From Planktomarina sp. (GTDB lineage: Bacteria > Pseudomonadota > Alphaproteobacteria > Rhodobacterales > Rhodobacteraceae): a stretch of DNA of 64,000 nucleotides. This document shows, one piece after another, positions 27,432 to 36,682 of this stretch (positions are counted from its first letter, which is position 1; the number at the start of each line of letters is the position of its first letter). The position numbers and the translations under genes are program-made. The notes below the pieces were generated by a model, which was given only the letters and a program-made list of their open reading frames with translations, was not told where the DNA came from and ran no database searches. The stretch lies in the NCBI GenBank assembly GCA_020630595.1, contig JAHDBC010000005.1:38752-102751 (forward strand). Direction: 5' to 3'.

Positions 27432-27449
27432 GTGCCTGCAAAGGTCCGA

Positions 27450-28181
27450 TCAGGTCTGAACCCGATTGCCCCTTTTGCGATTTCGATACCAGGCGGTGGC
27501 GGCTGCTGCGGCGATGATCACGGCGCAGTTTCCGGCCAGCAACACGACCGTCAGGCTGTTGCCGACATTCGCGGCAACGATGCCCACCAACGCCCATGCC
27601 ACGGCCACCGAAAATGGGACGGCATCCGGGCGTTGCCATTGGATGACAACGGCCAGAACCGTTGCTACGGGGATACCCAGAACCGCCCAACCAAAATCGC
27701 TGAACCCGATATTGTATCCGGCCAATGTCACCGCCAAACTGACAAACGCCGCCGCTGTCAGCCATCCGGCATAGAGCGCGACAGGGGTTCTGTAGGTCCA
27801 GAATTGCACTTTTGGGCTTTGCAGCAATGCAATCACCGCAGTGACCTGCATGGCCCAGATGCCAACCGTGGCCCAAATGGCGGATTGCCCCGCGATCCAA
27901 AGCCACGGGGTGCCAATGGCCAGCGACGCCGCCAACCACAGCCGCGACCGATCGAACCGGGGATCATCGCCGGTTTTCCAAACGCCCCAGATGGCGGCGA
28001 ACAAAAGCCACAGGTAAATCACACCCCAGATCGAAAATGCGTAACCCGCCGGTTGGATGGCGGGGTCCGGTTGGGGATTGGGCAATTGTCGCGCTTCGAA
28101 CCCGTCGAATGGCGGTGTGATCAGGGGGCTGACCACAAAGGTCAGGGTAAAGATCAAAACCAATAGGGCAGTTTTGGACAT
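27450..28181 (-). CDS. TspO/MBR-related tryptophan-rich membrane protein
   Basis: A 243-residue integral membrane protein with about seven hydrophobic helices and many tryptophans (FSIWGVIYLWLLFAAIWGVWKTG, GTPWLWIAGQSAIWATVGIWAM). The family resembles the tryptophan-rich sensory proteins, but this is longer than classical TspO (about 160 residues), so the ligand and function are open. GGAGG sits 6 bases before ATG 28181. The start lies one base after the stop of the GNAT-nitrilase gene, so they share a transcript. Confidence 0.7.
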   Translation of the reverse strand: MSKTALLVLIFTLTFVVSPLITPPFDGFEARQLPNPQPDPAIQPAGYAFSIWGVIYLWLLFAAIWGVWKTGDDPRFDRSRLWLAASLAIGTPWLWIAGQSAIWATVGIWAMQVTAVIALLQSPKVQFWTYRTPVALYAGWLTAAAFVSLAVTLAGYNIGFSDFGWAVLGIPVATVLAVVIQWQRPDAVPFSVAVAWALVGIVAANVGNSLTVVLLAGNCAVIIAAAAATAWYRNRKRGNRVQT

Positions 28182-28182
28182 G

Positions 28183-29727
28183 CTATCCTCCGTCTTTCCA
28201 ACGTGTGCGATACAGATCAAATCGCCTGTCACGCAGATTTCGTACGGATCCTTGTGCACGTGCGGCTTGAATATCCGCAAGGTTCAAATCCGCAACAGTG
28301 ACCATTTCAACATTTTCCGATGCCTCTGCGGCGATGCCGTCGCGGGCGAAAGGAAAATCGCAGGGCGTCAGGATCGCAGATTGGGCATATTGGATGTCGA
28401 TGTTTGAGACATTGGCCAAATTCCCGACCATACCGGATGTCACCACGTACAGCTGATTTTCAATCGCGCGGGCCTGACAGCAATATCTTACACGCAAATG
28501 GCCATGGCGCGTGTCTGTGTTGTAGGGCACGAACAGGATGCGCGCCCCTTCGTCTGCCAAGCGACGGACAACTTCGGGAAATTCGCTGTCATAACAAATG
28601 GCGACGCCGATTGGCCCGCAATCGGTATCAATGGTGTCGATGGTGTCGCCACCCTTTATGTTCCATGCCGTGCGTTCATCCGGCGTGGCGTGCAGTTTTT
28701 CCTGCGCATGAACCGTGCCATCGCGCAGGAAAACGTAGCAGACATTCTGAATGTCGCCATCATCGGTGCGGCTGGGGTGGCTGCCGCCGATGATGTTGAT
28801 GTTTCTGGAAATGGCCATCCCGCGCAGCCGTTCACGAAAGGTTTCTGTGTGTTCAGATGTGCGTTCAATCGCGGCCGCAGGGGGTTTTTGCGCTTCACAC
28901 GACAGCAGTTGCAGGGTGAAATATTCCGGAAAGACAACGAAATCGGCCCCGTAATCTGATGCGGTCCGCGCGAAATAGTCCACGCTGTCGTAAAATTCGT
29001 CTGGATGCGCGATCTGGCGTGCGTTCATCTGCACCGTTGCGACCCGCACGGTTGTAGGGTCAATCCGTGTGAGTGGCTGATTTTCAAGAACCGGGGTATA
29101 CGCTGGATTTTTCCAAATCATCAGCGCGGCATGACCGCCCGATTGCACGTCATCTGGCGCGTAATTGGGCAATGCCCGGCGCACTTCGAACCCCTGTGCC
29201 ATTTGAAACGTCAGAACGGGATCTTTCAGATCACCGTTGCGCACGGCTTGAACGTAATCTTCGGGTGAAGGAAACTCCTTTGCCCGTCTGCGGAAACCGG
29301 GGATGCGGCCCCCAAAGGCGATGCCCTTCAATCCCATATCGCCGCACAGCCGTTCGCGTGCCTGATACAATCGTTGCGCAATGCGCATCCGTCTGCATGT
29401 GGGATCGACCATCACCTCCATCCCGTAAAGCCAGTCGCCGGTTGGAGTGTGCAGGCTGCCGTAACCGCCACCGGTCACCTGATCCCAGGTGTGGGCCTGC
29501 AAGACTTTGTCTTCGCGTAAAATTGTCGATGCGGCGTAGCCCACAATCTGGTCGTCAAACACCACAACGAAACATCCATCCGCAAAGGCATTGATTTGCC
29601 CGCTGATCATGCCCGCCGTGTAGGGTGGTTCTTCAGTATAGACGCGGGTCGATAAGCCCACGATGGCCCGAACATCAGCCCGGGTCGCTGTGCGCACCTG
29701 TAACGCGGCGCGTGTTTGTTTTGCCAT
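28183..29727 (-). CDS. Fusion of a GNAT acetyltransferase and a carbon-nitrogen hydrolase
   Basis: A 514-residue two-domain protein. The N-terminal 210 residues are a GNAT acetyltransferase (LQVRTATRADVRAIVGLSTRVY; acetyl-CoA loop RRMRIAQRLYQARERLC). The C-terminal part is a nitrilase-fold amidohydrolase with the Glu-Lys-Cys triad: Glu in FPEYFTLQLLS, Lys in AQEKLHATPDE, Cys in VAICYDSEFPE. Such fusions are known in bacteria, but the substrate is unknown; a linked acylation and deamidation of one compound would fit. It lies between serS and the TspO-like gene. A perfect hairpin covers its ribosome-binding site (29729-29757). Confidence 0.88.
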   Translation of the reverse strand: MAKQTRAALQVRTATRADVRAIVGLSTRVYTEEPPYTAGMISGQINAFADGCFVVVFDDQIVGYAASTILREDKVLQAHTWDQVTGGGYGSLHTPTGDWLYGMEVMVDPTCRRMRIAQRLYQARERLCGDMGLKGIAFGGRIPGFRRRAKEFPSPEDYVQAVRNGDLKDPVLTFQMAQGFEVRRALPNYAPDDVQSGGHAALMIWKNPAYTPVLENQPLTRIDPTTVRVATVQMNARQIAHPDEFYDSVDYFARTASDYGADFVVFPEYFTLQLLSCEAQKPPAAAIERTSEHTETFRERLRGMAISRNINIIGGSHPSRTDDGDIQNVCYVFLRDGTVHAQEKLHATPDERTAWNIKGGDTIDTIDTDCGPIGVAICYDSEFPEVVRRLADEGARILFVPYNTDTRHGHLRVRYCCQARAIENQLYVVTSGMVGNLANVSNIDIQYAQSAILTPCDFPFARDGIAAEASENVEMVTVADLNLADIQAARAQGSVRNLRDRRFDLYRTRWKDGG

Positions 29728-29728
29728 G

Positions 29729-29757
29729 GTTGTCCCCTTGGTTGGCAAGGGGACAAC
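29729..29757 (-). promoter_or_regulatory. Perfect hairpin over the ribosome-binding site of the GNAT-nitrilase gene
   Basis: Arms GTTGTCCCCTTG (29729-29740) and CAAGGGGACAAC (29746-29757) pair over 12 bp with a 5-base loop. Read on the minus strand, the 3' arm contains the AAGGGGAC Shine-Dalgarno sequence and ends one base before the ATG. No T-run follows, so a terminator for serS is unlikely. Confidence 0.7.
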
Positions 29758-29764
29758 GCGCTGA

Positions 29765-31057
29765 TCAGCCTAGGGTTCCGTCTGCCGCGATGCGCGTCTT
29801 ACCACCCAGATAGGCGTGCAAAACATCGGGCAGGGCGACAGATCCATCCGCCTGTTGACCATTTTCCAGAACGGCGATCAGGCAACGCCCAACCGCAAGC
29901 CCAGACCCGTTCAGTGTATGAACAAATTCAGGCTTCCCGCCGCCCGCCGGTTTGAACCGCGCGTTCATGCGCCGCGCCTGAAAATCACCACAGACCGAAC
30001 AGCTGGAAATTTCGCGGTATGTGTTTTGGCCCGGCAACCACACTTCGATGTCGTGGGTGCGGCGCGCGCCAAAGCCCATATCGCCTGTGCACAAAACCAC
30101 GGTGCGATACGGCAGGCCCAGTTTTTCCAGAATCCCTTGGGCGCAATCCGTCATCCGGTCCAATTCAGCCCGGGAATGATCGGGGTGGGTGACACTGACC
30201 ATTTCGACCTTTTCGAACTGGTGTTGGCGCAGCATGCCTGCCGTATCACGCCCTGCGGATCCGGCTTCGGACCGGAAACACAAAGAATGCGCAGTATACC
30301 GGCGCGGAAGATAGGATTCTTCGACCATGGCACCCGCGACCAGATTGGTCAGCGTGACTTCAGACGTGGGGATCAGCCACCAACCGTTGGTGGTTTGATA
30401 GCTGTCTTCGGCAAACTTTGGCAGCTGCCCCGTGCCATACATGGCGTCATCGCGCACCAAAACGGGCGTGTTGGTTTCGGTCAGCCCGTTTTCATCCACA
30501 TGCGTGTTGATCATGAACTGCGCCAAGGCGCGATGGACCCGCGCGATGGCACCAGACATCACAACAAATCGGCTGCCAGACAATTTGGCGGCTGTTTCAA
30601 AATCCAGACCGTCTTGCGTGGCAGCCAATTCAAAGTGTTCGACCGGTGTGAAATCAAATTCCCGTGGTGTGCCCCAGCGGTGAATTTCCACATTGTCTGC
30701 TTCATCTTCGCCTTCTGGCACATCGTCCAACGGCAAATTGGGCAATACCATCAACGCCTGACGCAGGTCTTCGTCTTTGACCTTGGCCTCTTCCTGCATC
30801 CGGGCGACTTCGGCTTTCTTTTCGGCAACCAGCGCGCGCAGGCGTTCGAATTCGGCTTCGTCCCCTTTGGCCTTTGCAGCGCCAACGGATTTTGATGCCT
30901 TGTTCTGATCGGCCTGCGCTGTTTCGGCCGCCAAAATGCAGGCCCGCCGCGCTTCGTCCAGCGCCAAAAGATCGGATGATGATGCAGCCACACCCCGGCG
31001 GGCTAAAGCGGCGTCAAACCCGGCGGGGTTTTCGCGAATGGCACGAATGTCATGCAT
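29765..31057 (-). CDS. serS: Seryl-tRNA synthetase
   Basis: Class II synthetase of 430 residues that charges tRNA-Ser (and tRNA-Sec where present). The N-terminal coiled-coil arm that grips tRNA is visible ([48 protein letters not shown]). Motif 2 ([29 protein letters not shown]) and motif 3 ([20 protein letters not shown]) are intact. ATG 31057 is preceded by AGGAGA. It heads the minus-strand transcript that continues into the GNAT-nitrilase and TspO-like genes. Confidence 0.96.
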   Translation of the reverse strand: MHDIRAIRENPAGFDAALARRGVAASSSDLLALDEARRACILAAETAQADQNKASKSVGAAKAKGDEAEFERLRALVAEKKAEVARMQEEAKVKDEDLRQALMVLPNLPLDDVPEGEDEADNVEIHRWGTPREFDFTPVEHFELAATQDGLDFETAAKLSGSRFVVMSGAIARVHRALAQFMINTHVDENGLTETNTPVLVRDDAMYGTGQLPKFAEDSYQTTNGWWLIPTSEVTLTNLVAGAMVEESYLPRRYTAHSLCFRSEAGSAGRDTAGMLRQHQFEKVEMVSVTHPDHSRAELDRMTDCAQGILEKLGLPYRTVVLCTGDMGFGARRTHDIEVWLPGQNTYREISSCSVCGDFQARRMNARFKPAGGGKPEFVHTLNGSGLAVGRCLIAVLENGQQADGSVALPDVLHAYLGGKTRIAADGTLG

Positions 31058-31217
31058 GGCGCATCTCCTGTCTGTGTACGAATCAATGCCGTTTCTATGG
31101 CCCAAAACCCTTCCGGGGGCAAAAACCTTGAACGGTTGCTTGCAAAGGGCTGGGCGGGTCTTTACCTAGCGCTGAAACCGGGCCGATGGCCCATGTATAG
31201 ACGTAAGGAATACGCCC

Positions 31218-31499
31218 ATGGACGCCTTCGCCCAGTTCATCCCGATCATCCTGATCCTGATCATCTTCTATTTCCTGTTGATCCGTCCGCAGCAGCAAAA
31301 GCTGAAGGCCCATCAGAAAATGGTCGAAAACCTGCGTCGCGGCGACGAAGTCGTCACCCAGGGTGGTCTGAAAGGCAAAGTGACCAAGGTCAAAGAAGGC
31401 GAAAACGAAATCGAAGTGGAATTGGCCAAGGGCATGTCGGTGCGCGTTGTACAATCCACCATCGCAGACGTGATCAACAAGACTGACCCGGTCAAATAA
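31218..31499 (+). CDS. yajC: Preprotein translocase subunit YajC
   Basis: Small accessory subunit of the SecDF-YajC complex. 93 residues, one membrane helix (IPIILILIIFYFLLIRPQQQK, residues 8-28), then a cytoplasmic domain with the conserved LRRGDEVVTQGGLKGKVTKV. A TAAGGAA ribosome-binding site precedes ATG 31218. First gene of a long operon: yajC, secD, secF, the Mth938-like gene, ccmABCDG. The 160-base gap to serS holds both promoters and a GGGCC/GGCCC hairpin near 31181-31193. Confidence 0.95.
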   Translation: MDAFAQFIPIILILIIFYFLLIRPQQQKLKAHQKMVENLRRGDEVVTQGGLKGKVTKVKEGENEIEVELAKGMSVRVVQSTIADVINKTDPVK

Positions 31500-31521
31500 G
31501 CCGACAGAAAGGCCCAACGCC

Positions 31522-33156
31522 ATGCTGCAAATCGAAGGTTGGAAGCGGGTCGCCATCTGGCTCACCATTGTGGTGGGCCTGTTGTTCGCTTTGCCAAACG
31601 GGTTTTACACCCGTGTTGAAGGGCACAATGATGCCATCGCCGCTGGCGAAGACAGTTCTGCATGGCCCGGTATGCTGCCATCAGGTCTGGTAAATCTGGG
31701 CCTTGATCTGCGCGGTGGCGCCCATCTTCTGGGCGAAGTCGCACTGGAAGAAGTGTACGATTCCCGGATGAAGGCGTTCTGGCCCGAAGTCCGCAATGCC
31801 TTGCAGGCCGAACGCGCCACGATCGGTGGCATTCGGCAGGTGGACGGCCCGGAAGGTGAATTGCACGTCCGGATCGGGAATCCGGATGCAATGGCAACCG
31901 CAGTCGCAGCGGTTCAGGCGCTGGCACGGCCGGTCAACAACATTCTGTCAGGCGGGCTGGAAGACGACATCGTTGTCACATCCGAAGGGGATGTGGTGAT
32001 GGTCACCCTGTCAGATGGTGAAAAGATCGCAACTGATGGGCGCACGATGGCGCAATCGTTGGAAATCATTCGGCGCCGTGTCGACGAAGCCGGGACGCGC
32101 GAACCCACCATCCAACGGCAAGGCGAAGACCGTATTCTGATCCAAGTTCCCGGGATCGGATCGGCGCAGGAATTGAAAACGCTGATCGGCAAACCCGCAT
32201 TGTTGACGTTCCAACCCGTTGAAAGCACGACGAGCGATCCGAACGCATCGCCCGGTGTCGGCAATGAGCTGATCCCCGAAATTGGCGAAACAGGCCTTTT
32301 TTATGCATTGGACCGAACACCGGTTGTTACGGGCGAAGAACTGACCGATGCGCAACCGACGTTCGATCAGAATGGCCGCCCCGCCGTGAATTTTCAGTTC
32401 AATGCGTCCGGCGGTGCGAAATTTGGCCGCTACACCGCTGAAAACATCGGTGAACCCTTTGCGATTGTCCTTGATAACGAAGTGATCAGCGCCCCGGTGA
32501 TCCAATCCGCCATCCCGGGCGGGGCAGGGATCATCACTGGCAATTTCACGGCGCAGGAAAGCACTGAACTTGCTGTATTGCTGCGCGCTGGATCGTTGCC
32601 CGCATCCATCGAATTTTTGGAAGAACGCACCGTTGGCCCAGAGTTGGGACAAGACAGCATTGATGCCGGCAAGATCGCGACCATTGTCGCCTTTACGGCG
32701 GTGTTGGTGTTCATGTTCCTGTCTTATGGGTTGTTTGGGATTTTTGCGAATGTCGCGTTGATCATCAACATCACGCTGATATTTGCGTTGTTGTCCATGA
32801 TCGGTGCCACGCTGACCTTGCCGGGGATCGCGGGGATCGTGCTGACGGTTGGCATGGCCGTTGACGCCAACGTGCTGATTTTTGAACGCATCCGCGAAGA
32901 ATTGAAAACCGCCAAGGGCCCGGCCCGCGCGATTGAACTGGGCTATGAAAAAGCCCTGTCGGCCATCATTGATGCCAACATCACAACCTTTATCACGGCG
33001 GTGATCCTGTTTGTGATGGGGTCCGGTCCGGTCAAGGGCTTTGCCATCACGCTGGGGCTTGGCATTATCACATCGGTCTTTACGGCCATCTTTGTCACCC
33101 GTCTGCTGGTCGTGATGTGGTTTGAACGCCGCCGACCCAAAACGATCGAGGTTTAA
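31522..33156 (+). CDS. secD: Protein translocase subunit SecD
   Basis: Proton-motive-force-using accessory subunit that completes protein export. 544 residues. It has an N-terminal membrane helix, the conserved LGLDLRGGAHLLGEV, a large periplasmic domain, and five C-terminal helices with GSLPASIEFLEERTVGPELG and GMAVDANVLIFERIREELK. The ribosome-binding site is AGAAAGG. SecD and SecF are separate polypeptides here, as in most Proteobacteria. Confidence 0.97.
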   Translation: MLQIEGWKRVAIWLTIVVGLLFALPNGFYTRVEGHNDAIAAGEDSSAWPGMLPSGLVNLGLDLRGGAHLLGEVALEEVYDSRMKAFWPEVRNALQAERATIGGIRQVDGPEGELHVRIGNPDAMATAVAAVQALARPVNNILSGGLEDDIVVTSEGDVVMVTLSDGEKIATDGRTMAQSLEIIRRRVDEAGTREPTIQRQGEDRILIQVPGIGSAQELKTLIGKPALLTFQPVESTTSDPNASPGVGNELIPEIGETGLFYALDRTPVVTGEELTDAQPTFDQNGRPAVNFQFNASGGAKFGRYTAENIGEPFAIVLDNEVISAPVIQSAIPGGAGIITGNFTAQESTELAVLLRAGSLPASIEFLEERTVGPELGQDSIDAGKIATIVAFTAVLVFMFLSYGLFGIFANVALIINITLIFALLSMIGATLTLPGIAGIVLTVGMAVDANVLIFERIREELKTAKGPARAIELGYEKALSAIIDANITTFITAVILFVMGSGPVKGFAITLGLGIITSVFTAIFVTRLLVVMWFERRRPKTIEV

Positions 33157-33159
33157 GCC

Positions 33160-34134
33160 ATGCGTCTACGGCTCGTTAAACAAGGCACGAACTTCGATTT
33201 CTTCAAGCGCTGGAAAGTGTGGCTGGGCATTTCTGCCCTGATGATGGTTCTGGCCTTTGCGTCGTTCATGATTCAAGGGCTGAACTACGGCATTGATTTT
33301 CGGGGTGGCACGACCATCCGCACCGAAAGCCCGCAACCGGTTGATGTTGCGACGTATCGGGCTGCGTTGGAAAGTCTGGAACTGGGCGATGTATCGATCA
33401 CCGAAGTGTTCGATCCGACCTTTGATGCCGATCAAAATGTCGCGTTGATTTCCATTCAGGCCCAGGAAGGCCAGGAATCTGTGTCAGGTGATGTGGTTGC
33501 GCAGGTGCAAACCGCATTGCTGGCTGTTGATCCGGAAATGGTCACGCCGTTCCCGTCTGTTGAATCGGTGGGCCCGACCGTTTCGGGCGAACTGATCATG
33601 ACCGCGGCCTATGCAGTGATTGCGGCGATTGCCGCGGTTCTGATTTACATTTGGCTGCGGTTTGAATGGCAGTTTGCCTTGGGCGCTGTGGCGGCGTTGG
33701 TGCACGACGTGATCCTGACGATCGGGATATTTTCGGAACTGCAAATCCAGTTTGATCTGGCCATCATCGCGGCCTTGTTGACCATTGTCGGCTATTCGTT
33801 GAACGACACGGTCGTGGTGTTTGACCGGGTGCGCGAAAACCTGCGGCGGTATAAGAAAAAGCCGCTGAACGAAGTGCTGAACCTGTCGATCAACGAAACA
33901 CTGTCACGCACATTCATGACTTCGGTTACGACGCTGTTGGCGTTGATCGCATTGTTTGTTCTGGGCGGGGATGTGATCCGGGGGTTTGTCTTCGCGATGA
34001 TCTGGGGTGTGATCATCGGGACCTATTCGTCGATCTTCGTGGCCTCTGCCATTTTGCTGTTTCTTGGTGTGAAACGCGACTGGTCTAAACCTGACGCGAC
34101 CGAAGGCAATCAGTTCGCCAACATCGACGCCTGA
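33160..34134 (+). CDS. secF: Protein translocase subunit SecF
   Basis: Partner of SecD, 324 residues. It shows the first helix, the GIDFRGGTTIRT motif, the periplasmic segment and the C-terminal block with VGYSLNDTVVVFDRVRENLR, the conserved family signature. It starts 3 bases after the secD stop. Its stop overlaps the next ATG by one base. Confidence 0.97.
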   Translation: MRLRLVKQGTNFDFFKRWKVWLGISALMMVLAFASFMIQGLNYGIDFRGGTTIRTESPQPVDVATYRAALESLELGDVSITEVFDPTFDADQNVALISIQAQEGQESVSGDVVAQVQTALLAVDPEMVTPFPSVESVGPTVSGELIMTAAYAVIAAIAAVLIYIWLRFEWQFALGAVAALVHDVILTIGIFSELQIQFDLAIIAALLTIVGYSLNDTVVVFDRVRENLRRYKKKPLNEVLNLSINETLSRTFMTSVTTLLALIALFVLGGDVIRGFVFAMIWGVIIGTYSSIFVASAILLFLGVKRDWSKPDATEGNQFANIDA

Positions 34135-34487
34135 TGAAGCTGAACGAAATATCATACCCCGACGGGCGTCCGGTTGATGGCTATGGCCCCGGCTTTTTCC
34201 GCATCGGCGGACAGGTGTACCAAGGCCCCGTGACCGTCCTGTTGGACAGCGTGCAAAGCTGGGCAGGGTACGATGATCCTGCGCCCTTTACCGCAATGGG
34301 GGGGCAGATTGATGTCCTGTTTGTGGGGACTGGTGCGGATATGTGCCCCATCCCGTCGGGCTTTCGCAAAGCTGTGGAAGACGCGGGCATCGGGGTTGAA
34401 ATCATGAATTCACCAACCGCTTGCCGCACCTATAATGTTCTTTTGTCGGAAGGGCGGCGCATCGGGTTGGCGCTGATCCCGGTTTAA
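34134..34487 (+). CDS. Mth938-like domain protein (DUF498)
   Basis: A 117-residue soluble protein of the Mth938/NDUFAF3-related family. Typical segments: DGYGPGFFRIGGQVYQGPVTVL, DVLFVGTGADMCPIP and NSPTACRTYNVLLSEGRRIGLALIPV. The mitochondrial relative NDUFAF3 helps assemble complex I; a bacterial assembly role next to secDF is plausible but not shown. It overlaps secF by one base and ends 2 bases before ccmA. Confidence 0.88.
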   Translation: MKLNEISYPDGRPVDGYGPGFFRIGGQVYQGPVTVLLDSVQSWAGYDDPAPFTAMGGQIDVLFVGTGADMCPIPSGFRKAVEDAGIGVEIMNSPTACRTYNVLLSEGRRIGLALIPV

Positions 34488-34489
34488 CG

Positions 34490-35104
34490 ATGTTGTCTAT
34501 GCGCGATATCGGTTTGACCCGGGGCGGGGTCGGGCTGATATCGGGCCTCACCTGTGATGTGGGCGCGGGGGATTGTTTGTTTTTGCGCGGGCGCAACGGC
34601 GCAGGCAAAACAACGCTGTTGCGGGCCATGGCAGGGCTGACGCCAGTTGGCAGCGGGACCTTGACGGTTGACGCCCCACCGGCATTTTCGGGCCATGCGG
34701 ATGGCCTGAAAGCATCGCTGACGGTTGCAGAAAATCTTGAGGTTTGGGCGTCCCTTTATGGCACCGTGTCGATTGATGCAGCGGTGTCTGCATGGGCGTT
34801 GACACCCCTGTTGGACCGGCCTGCCGCAGTCTTATCCGCAGGCCAAAAGCGCCGGGTGGGATTGGCCCGTCTTTTGGTGACAGGGTGCAAACTTTGGCTG
34901 ATGGACGAACCCACGACCGCCCTTGATGCGGGATTTGTAAAGGATTTTGAACAGGTGGTTCGGGCGCATCTGGCAAAAGGGGGGGCCGCAGTCATTTCAA
35001 CGCATCTTGATCTGGGCGTGCAGGGGCAGACCATCAATCTTGATGAATACCGCCCCGATGATGCGGCGGTGACGCTGGAAGATGACTGGGCAGGTGTGAT
35101 GTGA
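34490..35104 (+). CDS. ccmA: Haem exporter ATPase CcmA
   Basis: ATPase of the CcmABCD complex that releases holo-CcmE for cytochrome c maturation. 204 residues, normal for CcmA. Walker A is GRNGAGKTT, the signature motif is LSAGQKRRVGLARL, Walker B is LWLMDEPTTALD, and the H-loop is STHLDLG. The stop overlaps the ccmB start. Confidence 0.95.
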   Translation: MLSMRDIGLTRGGVGLISGLTCDVGAGDCLFLRGRNGAGKTTLLRAMAGLTPVGSGTLTVDAPPAFSGHADGLKASLTVAENLEVWASLYGTVSIDAAVSAWALTPLLDRPAAVLSAGQKRRVGLARLLVTGCKLWLMDEPTTALDAGFVKDFEQVVRAHLAKGGAAVISTHLDLGVQGQTINLDEYRPDDAAVTLEDDWAGVM

Positions 35105-35757
35105 TTGCCCTGTTGTTGCGGGATCTGAAGCTTGCGGTGCGTTCGGGCGGCGGGTTTGGTCTGGCCTTGGTGTTTTTTCTGATCGTTGTCACGTTGGCAC
35201 CATTGGCCATCGGTTCGGACACCACGACCCTGACGGCCATTGGCCCGGGCATTTTGTGGCTGGGGGCGTTGTTGGCTTGCCTTTTGTCGGTTGACCGCAT
35301 CTTTGGGCTGGATTTCGAAGATGGCAGTCTGGATGTTCTGGCCACTGCGCCCATTCCACAAGAAAGCGTGTTCTTGGCAAAGTCTGCCGCCCATTGGATG
35401 ACCACCGGGCTTCCGCTGACGCTGATGGCCCCGGTGTTGGGTCTGTTGTTGAATTTGCCTGCGCCTGCGCTTCTTGCCGTGACCATTGGTCTGGCGTTGG
35501 GGACACCGGCCTTGTCGCTGATCGGCGCGTTTGGCGGGGCGCTGACCCTTGGGGTCAAGCGGGGTGGGTTGCTGCTGTCGCTGCTGGTGTTGCCGCTGTA
35601 CATTCCCACGCTGATCTTCGGGGCAGAGGCTGCGCGCCGCGCGGCCCATGATTTGCCTTATCAGACCCCAATCGTGTTTCTGGCTGCGATCACGCTGTTT
35701 GCTGCGGCAATATTTCCCTTCGCAGGGGCCGCCGTGTTGCGCATAAACCTGCGTTGA
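35101..35757 (+). CDS. ccmB: Haem exporter permease CcmB
   Basis: Membrane subunit of the CcmABC complex. 218 residues with six hydrophobic helices. Conserved pieces include the N-terminal LLLRDLKLAVRSGGGFGLALVFFLIVVTLAPLAIG and the FGLDFEDGSLDVLATAPIPQESVFLAKSAAHW loop. The start is GTG 35101, overlapping the ccmA stop by four bases. Confidence 0.95.
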   Translation: MIALLLRDLKLAVRSGGGFGLALVFFLIVVTLAPLAIGSDTTTLTAIGPGILWLGALLACLLSVDRIFGLDFEDGSLDVLATAPIPQESVFLAKSAAHWMTTGLPLTLMAPVLGLLLNLPAPALLAVTIGLALGTPALSLIGAFGGALTLGVKRGGLLLSLLVLPLYIPTLIFGAEAARRAAHDLPYQTPIVFLAAITLFAAAIFPFAGAAVLRINLR

Positions 35758-35795
35758 CCCTTCACAATCGCCCCGCGAAAGGACACATACCGCAC

Positions 35796-36533
35796 ATGAG
35801 CATTTGGGAATTTGCCAATCCGCGCCAGTTCATGGGCTGGTCTGGCCGCGCGCTGCCTTGGGTGGCGGGTCTGGCGGGGCTGTGCCTTTCGGCTGGGCTG
35901 ATCTGGGGGTTCTTTTTTACGCCTGATGATTTCAGACAAGGATCAACTGTAAAGATCATTTACCTGCATGTTCCGGCGGCGTTTTCTGCGATCAACGGGT
36001 ATCTGATCATGTTCATTGGGTCGCTGATCTGGCTGATCCGACGCCACCATGTTTCTGCGCTTGCCGCCCGCGCCGCTGCGCCTATCGGGGCCACGATGAC
36101 CCTGATCGCACTGATCACGGGCGCGTTTTGGGGCCAACCCATGTGGGGAACGTGGTGGGTTTGGGACCCGCGTCTGACCAGCTTTCTGATCCTGTTTTTG
36201 TTCTATCTGGGCTATATTGCGTTGTGGGCCGCGATTGATGATCCCGATACGGCCGCCGATTTGACCAGTGTGTTGGCGATCGTTGGGTCGGTGTTCGCCA
36301 TCCTGTCGCGCTATGCCGTCTTGTTTTGGAACCAAGGGCTGCATCAAGGGACGACCGTCACCGTGGCAGATGGGGCCCAACAGGATAACATTGCTAATGT
36401 GTTCTTTTATCCGTTGATCCTGTCTATGGCGGGGTTCAGCCTGCTGTTCATTTCCTTGGTTCTGCTGGGCACCAGAACGCATATTCGGGCCCGACGGTTG
36501 CGGGTTTTGTTCCAGAAAGAGATGCGCACATGA
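35796..36533 (+). CDS. ccmC: Haem exporter protein CcmC
   Basis: Inner-membrane protein that loads haem onto CcmE. 245 residues with six helices. The tryptophan-rich haem-handling loop is present (GQPMWGTWWVWDPRLTSFLILFLFYLGYIAL), and histidines flank it in the periplasmic loops (LHVPAAFSAINGY; LHQGTTV). ATG 35796 has a GAAAGGA ribosome-binding site and starts the natural MSIWEFANP; a longer frame overlapping ccmB begins at 35754. The stop overlaps ccmD. Confidence 0.95.
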   Translation: MSIWEFANPRQFMGWSGRALPWVAGLAGLCLSAGLIWGFFFTPDDFRQGSTVKIIYLHVPAAFSAINGYLIMFIGSLIWLIRRHHVSALAARAAAPIGATMTLIALITGAFWGQPMWGTWWVWDPRLTSFLILFLFYLGYIALWAAIDDPDTAADLTSVLAIVGSVFAILSRYAVLFWNQGLHQGTTVTVADGAQQDNIANVFFYPLILSMAGFSLLFISLVLLGTRTHIRARRLRVLFQKEMRT

Positions 36534-36682
36534 TCCCTGATCTGGGCAAATACACCTTCGAAGTGTCGATGTCCTATGGCATTGGCCTTGCCTTGCTGGC
36601 GGGGTTGGTTGCGGTCTATGTGATCCGTGCGCGGCAGGTGAAAAAACAACTTATCGCGGCAGAGGCGCGCAAAGATGCGTAA
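36530..36682 (+). CDS. ccmD: Haem exporter protein CcmD
   Basis: A 50-residue single-helix membrane protein: MIPDLGKYTFEVSMSYGIGL at the start, then LLAGLVAVYVIRARQVKKQL. CcmD stabilises the CcmABC-CcmE complex. ATG 36530 overlaps the ccmC stop as ATGA, and the 3' end overlaps ccmG by 8 bases. The position between ccmC and ccmG, the helix and the basic segment after it are all as expected. Confidence 0.92.
   Translation: MIPDLGKYTFEVSMSYGIGLALLAGLVAVYVIRARQVKKQLIAAEARKDA

Noticed and set aside
34490..35104. CcmA as a generic ABC ATPase of unknown transport
   Set aside because: Length of 204 residues and position directly before ccmB, ccmC, ccmD and ccmG make the cytochrome c maturation role clear.
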